Source: CAZILN01 sp964540005 (lineage in GTDB: Bacteria; Bacteroidota; Bacteroidia; Bacteroidales; SM23-62). From it: a stretch of DNA of 5,008 bases. The stretch's first letter is position 1. The number at the start of each line of letters is the position of its first letter. The stretch is from positions 1 to 5,008 of the forward strand of contig CAZILN010000373.1 of assembly GCA_964540005.1 (NCBI GenBank), read 5' to 3'. The notes under the pieces were generated by a model. The model was given only the letters and a program-made list of their open reading frames with translations. It made no database searches and was not told where the DNA came from. Shown piece after piece: positions 1 through 5,008 of this stretch. The position numbers and the translations under genes were made by a program.

Positions 1-537
1 TTCAAGAAGGAATACGATGAGATTTTCGGGAAAAAATCTTTGAAGGGATTTGAGCTAATGTATGAAAAATACCTGACAAAAAGCATAAAAATACAGGCGT
101 CAAACACCTACCTGGATTCCGATGAACTGGTTAACGAAAAACTGCCGGTTGATTCTGATAATTCCTTTAACTATTTCATCAGGATGTCTATTAACTACAT
201 GAGTTTAAAATACTTCAACATTGGCCTTAGCTGTTTGTTCAGGCCCGGAAAGCATTACACACCCATCGCATCTGCAGCTTATAATGAATACCTTGGATTT
301 TATGAGCCGGTATACAGCAGCCAGATCAATTCGGCACAGTATGATCATTATAACACTGTCAATATCGCTATAAATAAAATCTGGTCTGTGAGGGACAAAC
401 AGTTAATCGGATTTCTCTCGATCTCGAACCTGCTGGACTCCGGCAATCAACGAAGCATTGTCTATAACAGAAATTATTCAGATCATTCCTATGATTACTA
501 CCAGAGAAGAATGATATACTTTGGAATTGTATTATAG
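1..537 (+). CDS. Outer-membrane beta-barrel protein, probable TonB-dependent receptor, C-terminal part
   Basis: The reading frame is open from base 1 and ends at TAG (535-537), giving the last 178 residues of a protein whose start lies left of the window. A TTG at base 40 could be called a start, but the frame is open upstream of it and the sequence there fits the same barrel, so I treat the gene as partial. The protein alternates aromatic/hydrophobic and polar residues in strand-length runs. It has features common at the end of Bacteroidota TonB-dependent receptors: a 'KGFELMYEKYL' strand followed by 'NTYLDSDE', a 'YDHYNTVNIAINKIW' strand, a 'SISNLLDS' segment, and a final strand ending 'RRMIYFGIVL', whose hydrophobic tail resembles a Bam-recognised C-terminus. 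The family imports iron complexes, vitamins or glycans through the outer membrane using TonB energy. The plug domain and TonB box are not visible, so the substrate is unknown and another barrel family remains possible. It is convergent with the neighbouring operon and probably unrelated to it. Confidence 0.75.
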   Translation, partial: FKKEYDEIFGKKSLKGFELMYEKYLTKSIKIQASNTYLDSDELVNEKLPVDSDNSFNYFIRMSINYMSLKYFNIGLSCLFRPGKHYTPIASAAYNEYLGFYEPVYSSQINSAQYDHYNTVNIAINKIWSVRDKQLIGFLSISNLLDSGNQRSIVYNRNYSDHSYDYYQRRMIYFGIVL

Positions 538-549
538 CTGAGGAATTGC

Positions 550-2385
550 CTAGGAATCCCTGATCCAGTTGACAAGGCCTTTTTTCTCTATGACCTCTTT
601 CAGTTTGGGAGGTAAGGGGGCAAATGGGTACTGCCGGTCATCCGCCAGGATCAGGCCTTTTTCCAGGTCAATGTTCACAGCCGTACCCGGTGTAAAATTT
701 TCGACGAACTCCCTGTGAACGATAAGTACGAGTCCCTGGTTAATGGCAGAACGGAAAAATATGCGGTTGACGGATTTCACGATTACCGCAGAGATACCGA
801 TGTGAGCTAGTCCGACCGCCGGGTGTTCCCGTGAGGAGCCGCAGCCAAAATTATCCCCGGCAACAATGATATCACCTGCCGCTGCATTATCGGAAAAACC
901 TGCGTCAAAGCCCTTGAACAGGTGGGGAATGATGGCTTCAGGATCCGAACTCAGCACCTTATAGGTAAGATCCCCTGCAAACATCTGGTCGGTGTTCAGG
1001 TTATCTATGTCCGCATAGTTCCATACCCTGCCTGTTTTTCGGTTCTCTCCTGCAGGTATTTCAATCAAGGCAGGTTTGGATTTTTGTCCGGTACGAAAGA
1101 ACGGATACGATTCCGGTCCCTGGCCGGAACCGGACCGAAGACGGGCCTCCTCTTCATTGCCGGGGAAATCGTCCGGCAGGCTTATTTCACCCCTCAGGGC
1201 AGACTGTGCTACCGTGGCAGGTGATGCCAGGTAGATCTCTGCGTTCTTATTACCCATCCTGCCGAGGAAATTCCTGTTGGCAGTAGAGATCACGGTATAA
1301 CCATCTGCAGGAATACCCTGGCCGGTTCCCAGGCATGGGCCGCAACTGGAACTCAGGACATTTGCCCCTGACCGGATCAGGGTGCTGATGATCCCTTCCT
1401 CAACGGCCCGGAGATAGATCTCCCTGGAAGCCGGAACCACAAGCAACTGGAAGTGCGGGGCAACAGTTTTGTCCTTAAGTACTCCGGCAGCAATTCGTAA
1501 ATCTTCAATCCTTCCGTTCGTGCAGGTACCAATCAGTCCCTGCTGCACTTTTTTACCGGCAACCTGCTTTACCGGTACTATATTGTCAACCTGATGCGGG
1601 GCCGCTGCCAGAGGTATTATTTCAGACAGGTCGATGTCAAGCTCCCGTGCATAAACCGCCCCCTCATCTGCCCAAATACCGTCTGAACCATCACTTTCGA
1701 GGAAGTCCGAAAGGACCCTGTCAGATGGAAATACAGCATTCTTCGCACCCATCTCCGAAGCCAGGTTGGCAATGCACATCCGGTCGGATATACTCAGGCT
1801 TCTAACACCTTCACCGTGATATTCTATTGACATATAATTGGCTCCTGCCGATCCTATCATGCCGATGATCCACAGGGACAGGTCCTTGGCATATACTCCA
1901 TGCCTCAGTGATCCCTTTAGTATGATCTTCATGCTTTCAGGTACCCGGAACCAGGTCTCTCCCCTTCGCCACAGCCCGGCTGTTTCAGTACGGTCAACAC
2001 CGGCTGCCAGGGTATTGAAGGCACCGGCCGTACAGGTATGGCTGTCGCTGCCGACAACCAGCATTCCCGGCCTGGCATGGTATGACATGATCTGGTGGCA
2101 GATCCCCCGCCCGGCATCATAGAATTTGCTTACATCCTGTGCATCTGCGAAATCCCTTATCAGCTGATAGTCGGTGGCAAGCTTCGCACTGGTTGGGGGT
2201 GCATTGTGATCCAGGACAATCAACAGGCGGTCCGGATCAAGCACCTTCTCTCCGGCCATCTTCTCAAAGGTTTTTTTGATGCTGGCTGTATTATCGTGCG
2301 ACAGCACCAGGTCAGGTTCTCGAAAGACGATCGAACCTGCCGGGGCCCCGAGGATTTTCTCAACAAAAGTTTGTGGTCCGGGCAC
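550..2385 (-). CDS. Fused large/small subunit hydro-lyase, 3-isopropylmalate dehydratase/homoaconitase family
   Basis: Complete 611-residue protein of the aconitase superfamily, predicted cytoplasmic, isomerising a 2-hydroxy di- or tricarboxylate by dehydration and rehydration on a [4Fe-4S] cluster. Residues 1-400 match the LeuC/HacA-type large subunit: 'GICHQ' (94-98), 'GSDSHT' (112-117), 'GETWFRVPE' (142-150), 'YAKDL' (165-169). Cluster ligands are C288 in 'GTCTNGR' and C348 and C351 in 'SSCGPCLG'. 'ANRNFLGRMG' (369-378) supplies two likely substrate arginines, R371 and R376. After a polar linker (about 402-455), a LeuD-type swivel domain follows, with 'NLNTDQMFAGDLTYKV' (462-477) and 'NFGCGSSREH' (512-521). 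LeuC and LeuD are usually separate chains, so this is a fusion. The start is GTG: an in-frame TGA lies two codons upstream, and 'PQTFVEKIL' fits family N-termini. No Shine-Dalgarno sequence is visible. It is the last gene of the block, 37 bases after asnA. The family is secure but the substrate is not: isopropylmalate, citrate, homocitrate or a methylated analogue are all possible. Confidence 0.93.
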   Translation of the reverse strand: MPGPQTFVEKILGAPAGSIVFREPDLVLSHDNTASIKKTFEKMAGEKVLDPDRLLIVLDHNAPPTSAKLATDYQLIRDFADAQDVSKFYDAGRGICHQIMSYHARPGMLVVGSDSHTCTAGAFNTLAAGVDRTETAGLWRRGETWFRVPESMKIILKGSLRHGVYAKDLSLWIIGMIGSAGANYMSIEYHGEGVRSLSISDRMCIANLASEMGAKNAVFPSDRVLSDFLESDGSDGIWADEGAVYARELDIDLSEIIPLAAAPHQVDNIVPVKQVAGKKVQQGLIGTCTNGRIEDLRIAAGVLKDKTVAPHFQLLVVPASREIYLRAVEEGIISTLIRSGANVLSSSCGPCLGTGQGIPADGYTVISTANRNFLGRMGNKNAEIYLASPATVAQSALRGEISLPDDFPGNEEEARLRSGSGQGPESYPFFRTGQKSKPALIEIPAGENRKTGRVWNYADIDNLNTDQMFAGDLTYKVLSSDPEAIIPHLFKGFDAGFSDNAAAGDIIVAGDNFGCGSSREHPAVGLAHIGISAVIVKSVNRIFFRSAINQGLVLIVHREFVENFTPGTAVNIDLEKGLILADDRQYPFAPLPPKLKEVIEKKGLVNWIRDS

Positions 2386-2390
2386 CTGTC

Positions 2391-2418
2391 AGTAAGTTTC
2401 AGTTAGTAAGTTTCAGTT
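2391..2418. repeat. Perfect 14-base tandem duplication in the intercistronic spacer
   Basis: AGTAAGTTTCAGTT occurs twice back to back, at 2391-2404 and 2405-2418 (as read on the plus strand), with no mismatch. It makes up 28 of the 37 bases between the asnA stop and the GTG start of the downstream fused hydro-lyase. The unit is not self-complementary, so no hairpin is expected. It looks like a recent slippage or duplication event that changed the spacing between the two genes. Any effect on translation is speculation. Confidence 0.9.
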
Positions 2419-2422
2419 GTTA

Positions 2423-3457
2423 CTACATCAGCATGATACCGGTCCGCCTGCAATGCTCCACCATTTCTCCGGGCCAGATGCTGGCCTGGACTTCCCCGAT
2501 ATGAGCCTTGCGAAGGAAATACATACAGAGCCTTGACTGTCCTATTCCCCCGCCTATGCATTCGGGGAATTCACCGTTCAGGAGCCTGCGGTGAAACAAC
2601 AGCTCTTTCCGGTCTTCAAATCCCTTGATGCTGAGCTGGCTTAGCATGGCTTCCCTGTCCACCCTGATCCCCATGGAAGACAGCTCAAAAGCTATCTCCA
2701 GCACCGGGTTCCAGATGAGGATATCCCCGTTCAGGCCATGCCGGCTTTTACCGGTATCAGTCACCCAGTCATCATAATCCGGGGCCCTTCCATCGTGTGG
2801 TTTCCCGTCTCCAAGATCATGCCCAATCCCGATAATGAATACCGCCCCGTATTTTTTGCAAACCTCCACCTCGCGCTCCTTAGGTTTCATGCCGGGGTAC
2901 ATTTCGTACAGTTCTTCGGAATGGATAAAGTGGATGTCATCAGGCAGAAGCGGAGTAATGTCCGGATAGGATTCATATACTATAAATTCTGTTCGCTTGA
3001 TAACGGTATAGATCTGCCTGACGATCTGTTTGAGAAATTCCAGGGTCCTTTCCTGAGGTGCAACAATTCGTTCCCAGTCCCACTGATCCACATATATGGA
3101 ATGGATGTTATCGAGTTCCTCATCGGGCCTTAGTGCATTCATATCCGTATAAATTCCGTATCCCATGGCTATGCCGTAATCAGCCAGGATCATACGTTTC
3201 CACTTGGCAAGGGAATGCACTACTTCGGCCGTCGCCTCGTCCATATCCTTTATATTAAATGACACCGGGCGTTCAATGCCGTTCAAATCATCATTAATTC
3301 CTGTTCCCCGTAAAACAAACAGGGGAGCGGTTACCCGTCTCAGCCGAAGCTCTGAAGCCAGGCTCAGCTCAAAGAAATCCTTTACCAGCTTGATGGCTTT
3401 TTCTGTTTCTTTAAGGTTCAGGACAGACTTATAGCCTGCCGGAATGTTTAATCTCAT
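2423..3457 (-). CDS. asnA: Aspartate-ammonia ligase (asparagine synthetase A)
   Basis: Complete 344-residue cytoplasmic enzyme that makes asparagine from aspartate, ammonia and ATP (giving AMP and pyrophosphate). AsnA is a homodimer related to class II aminoacyl-tRNA synthetases. Near-identical blocks to the E. coli AsnA sequence I recall (about 330 residues) run through the protein: 'VVHSLAKWKR' (79-88), 'ALRPDE' (108-113), 'YVDQWDWER' (122-130), 'LPDDIHFIHSEEL' (171-183), 'RAPDYDDW' (224-231), 'LNGDILIWNPVLE' (242-254), 'AFELSSMGIRVD' (256-267) and 'IGGGIGQSRL' (301-310). Substrate and ATP contacts of the family fall in these blocks, so the enzyme should be active. The ATG at 3457 is the most upstream start, because an in-frame TAA sits at 3464-3466; this gives an N-terminus somewhat longer than in E. 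coli. The gene ends with tandem stops, TAG then TAA. It lies between two fused aconitase-family genes, 15 bases after one and 37 before the other, probably co-transcribed. That context is unusual for asnA. Confidence 0.97.
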   Translation of the reverse strand: MRLNIPAGYKSVLNLKETEKAIKLVKDFFELSLASELRLRRVTAPLFVLRGTGINDDLNGIERPVSFNIKDMDEATAEVVHSLAKWKRMILADYGIAMGYGIYTDMNALRPDEELDNIHSIYVDQWDWERIVAPQERTLEFLKQIVRQIYTVIKRTEFIVYESYPDITPLLPDDIHFIHSEELYEMYPGMKPKEREVEVCKKYGAVFIIGIGHDLGDGKPHDGRAPDYDDWVTDTGKSRHGLNGDILIWNPVLEIAFELSSMGIRVDREAMLSQLSIKGFEDRKELLFHRRLLNGEFPECIGGGIGQSRLCMYFLRKAHIGEVQASIWPGEMVEHCRRTGIMLM

Positions 3458-3472
3458 ATCTTTTTATTTTAA
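3458..3472 (-). promoter_or_regulatory. A-rich translation leader of asnA, no Shine-Dalgarno
   Basis: The 15 bases between the stop of the upstream hydro-lyase and the asnA ATG read TTAAAATAAAAAGAT in the direction of the gene. There is no GGAGG-like element. A-rich leaders of this kind are typical of Bacteroidota, where Shine-Dalgarno pairing is little used, so initiation probably relies on the unstructured A-rich sequence and perhaps on coupling to the upstream stop. It is too short to hold a promoter, which supports co-transcription. Confidence 0.45.
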
Positions 3473-5008
3473 TCAGAAAAGGCCTCCGTTCTGGTAGATT
3501 TCCATCTGCACTTCTGAAAAAGGCTTTGCCTGAATGGTTATTTTTTTTGACAGGTTGATAATGCTGCCTGTTTCCAGGTTTACCTGGAGCTCATCTGTGT
3601 TTTCAAGCTGTAATTGTTCCAGCTGGTCGGCGACCAGGATTGCCAGGGCGGCATTAATGGCATTCCTCTCATAGATCGCCCCGAAAGACGGGGCAATGAT
3701 GCACCTGATCCCGAGCGATATGAAACAATCGACTGCCTGCTGACGTGAACTTCCGGCTCCAAAGTTCTTCCCGGTAACAAGTATATCCCCCTCGCCTGCC
3801 CTCTCAGGGAAATCCTCATACCCGGGCAGGTTCCCAAATGTATGCTTCCTCATTTCAAGAGGATCAGTAATGGTAAGGTGCCGGTTATGAAATATCATAT
3901 CAGTATCAATATTGTCCTCAGGAATGTACCAGGCCTTACCGGTGAAAACAACCGGTTTGCCAGGAGATTCCCTTTCATCCGCCTTAAGTTCTTCAATAGC
4001 CTTAGCCTTTTGGTCAGATTTTGCCTTAGCCTCATTGTCATTATAGATCCGGTCCGGGTTAAAGACATAGGGTGTATCGGGAATCTGGTCCGCCGAAGTA
4101 ATATAGCCCGCTACAGCCGATGCAGCTATTATTTCCGGTGATGCCAGGTACACATCCCCCAATCCCTGCTTACCAGGAAAGTTGCGGTTACCCGATGAGA
4201 CAGTTACTTCTCCCGGACCGTTCTGTCCTACCTGTCCCGAGGCACATCCTGCACAACCCGGATTGGAGACCATGGCCCTGGCTTCCTTGAATATTTCCAT
4301 CAATCCTTCCTCCAGGCACATGTTCCATATCCTGTCGGTACAGGGTACTATCTTCAGCACTACCCCCGGGGCTACCTTCCTGCCTTTCAGGACCCTGGCA
4401 GCATCCCGCATATCCTGCAGGCGCCCGTTGGTGCAGCTGCCTATGAAGGCGGAATCTATTTTGGTCCCCCTGACCTGGTCAACCGGAACGGCATTATGGG
4501 GCTTACCGGGTAATGAAACCATGGACAGGAAATCCCCGGCATCCAGCTCATAAATGGCCGCAAAGTTTGCATCCCCGTCGGAAGCCAGTGCTTCTGCCTT
4601 CTGGCAGATCCTTGATTCACAATACCTGATTACATCAGCATTGGGCGGGAAAAGTATGGTGACCGCTCCCATTTCAGTGGCCATAGAGGCAATGGTTATC
4701 CTGTCATCAAGTCCAAGCTCATCAATCGCCTTACCCGTGATTTCAACGGCCATACCAAGTAAGCTGCTGGCTCCGAATCTCGACAGGAGGTTTAGTACAA
4801 TATCCTTGGCCGATAGATCTTCAGGGAACCGGCCCTTAATAAGCAGGCTGACAGTCTCAGGTACCTTGAACCATACCCTGCCCTTACTCCATACTGCAGC
4901 AATATCCTTATCGCCCATGCCCTGTCCGAAAGCCCCGATAGCCCCAAGGATGTTTGCATGAGAATCGGTGGACACGGCAGTGGAGCCCGGATAGGCCAGT
5001 CCTTCCTC
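3473..5008 (-). CDS. Second fused large/small subunit hydro-lyase, aconitase/isopropylmalate dehydratase family, N-terminus off the edge
   Basis: The visible part is 511 residues, counted from the codon at 5006-5008. Aligned to the other fused protein in this window, about 100 N-terminal residues are missing, so the whole would be near 610. A GTG at 4975 is an internal valine in 'STAVSTDSHANILG' and not the start, since the open frame and homology continue to the edge. The large-subunit part shows 'STDSH' (13-17), 'GRVWFKVPE' (43-51), 'LSAKDIVL' (65-72), cluster ligands C192 in 'GSCTNGR' and C252 and C255 in 'NPGCAGCASGQ', and 'GNRNFPGKQG' (273-282). A charged, probably helical linker (about 317-350, rich in Lys, Glu and Ala) leads to a LeuD-type swivel domain with 'NIDTDMIFHNRHLTITD' (366-382) and 'NFGAGSSRQQAVDCF' (415-429). 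It is expected to be a cytoplasmic [4Fe-4S] hydro-lyase/isomerase acting on a 2-hydroxy di- or tricarboxylate. Divergence from its paralogue suggests a different substrate, which I cannot name. It is the first visible gene of the block, with the promoter outside the window. Confidence 0.92.
   Translation of the reverse strand, partial: EEGLAYPGSTAVSTDSHANILGAIGAFGQGMGDKDIAAVWSKGRVWFKVPETVSLLIKGRFPEDLSAKDIVLNLLSRFGASSLLGMAVEITGKAIDELGLDDRITIASMATEMGAVTILFPPNADVIRYCESRICQKAEALASDGDANFAAIYELDAGDFLSMVSLPGKPHNAVPVDQVRGTKIDSAFIGSCTNGRLQDMRDAARVLKGRKVAPGVVLKIVPCTDRIWNMCLEEGLMEIFKEARAMVSNPGCAGCASGQVGQNGPGEVTVSSGNRNFPGKQGLGDVYLASPEIIAASAVAGYITSADQIPDTPYVFNPDRIYNDNEAKAKSDQKAKAIEELKADERESPGKPVVFTGKAWYIPEDNIDTDMIFHNRHLTITDPLEMRKHTFGNLPGYEDFPERAGEGDILVTGKNFGAGSSRQQAVDCFISLGIRCIIAPSFGAIYERNAINAALAILVADQLEQLQLENTDELQVNLETGSIINLSKKITIQAKPFSEVQMEIYQNGGLF

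Noticed and set aside
549..554. CCTAGG palindrome at the convergent junction
   Set aside because: A six-base palindrome is expected by chance and has no supporting repeats or neighbouring site.
574..586. AAGGCCTT followed by Ts as a possible rho-independent terminator for the receptor gene
   Set aside because: The palindrome has no loop and only four pairs per arm, and it lies inside the coding end of the opposing gene.
1929..2120. A 63-codon minus-strand frame inside the 611-residue hydro-lyase gene
   Set aside because: It is an alternative frame of the same DNA, Cys/Gly/Pro-rich and without a recognisable family. The main frame carries the conserved GSDSHT motif here.
2095..3434. Several plus-strand open frames of 66-131 codons antisense to asnA and the adjacent hydro-lyase
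   Set aside because: They have no domain-like sequence, mutually overlap and are fully covered by well-conserved genes on the other strand.
4182..4961. Plus-strand open frames of 123 and 135 codons (4182-4553 and 4554-4961)
   Set aside because: They lie wholly antisense to the strongly supported hydro-lyase frame, and their translations show no recognisable family motif. They follow from the codon composition of the real gene.
4973..4975. GTG as the start of the upstream hydro-lyase
   Set aside because: The frame stays open to the window edge and the residues before it (EEGLAYPGSTA) align with the region before GSDSH in the paralogue, so this is an internal valine of a truncated gene.
3473..5008. 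Reading the upstream fused protein as a pseudogene because of its Arg-to-Lys and Cys-to-Ala changes
   Set aside because: The frame is intact, the three cluster cysteines and the GSSR motif are present, and the changed Cys in NFGCGSS is not a cluster ligand.

Overview
The window looks like chromosomal DNA from a member of the Bacteroidota. This is an inference from three things: a TonB-dependent-receptor-like outer-membrane barrel end, A-rich leaders without Shine-Dalgarno sequences, and general protein style. No rRNA or other taxonomic marker is present. It is nearly all coding: four protein genes, two of them cut by the window edges, with gaps of only 12, 37 and 15 bases. I see no RNA gene, IS element, CRISPR array or prophage signature.

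Layout: bases 1-537 (+ strand) hold the C-terminal 178 residues of an outer-membrane beta-barrel protein, most likely a TonB-dependent receptor. It converges tail-to-tail on a minus-strand gene block that runs from the right edge down to base 550. In transcription order the block is: (i) a large-plus-small-subunit fusion of the 3-isopropylmalate dehydratase/homoaconitase family, N-terminus beyond the right edge (3473-5008); (ii) an aspartate-ammonia ligase, AsnA (2423-3457); (iii) a second, complete fused hydro-lyase of 611 residues (550-2385). Spacers of 15 and 37 bases suggest one operon, with its promoter off the right edge.

Each fused protein carries the three [4Fe-4S] cysteines of the aconitase superfamily and a LeuD-type swivel domain joined by a linker. 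They differ at several positions near the active site (NRNF-x-GR versus NRNF-x-GK, NFGCGSSRE versus NFGAGSSRQ, and the swivel-domain specificity loop), so they are diverged paralogues and probably handle different 2-hydroxy-acid substrates. Neither substrate can be fixed from sequence alone. Candidates are isopropylmalate, citrate, homocitrate, and citramalate or methylcitrate-like acids.

AsnA between them looks catalytically standard (aspartate + ammonia + ATP to asparagine). The set suggests a link between 2-oxoacid/tricarboxylate chemistry and nitrogen assimilation, but that link is inference. The most noteworthy items are this hydro-lyase/AsnA/hydro-lyase arrangement and a perfect 14-base tandem duplication filling most of the spacer before the last gene.
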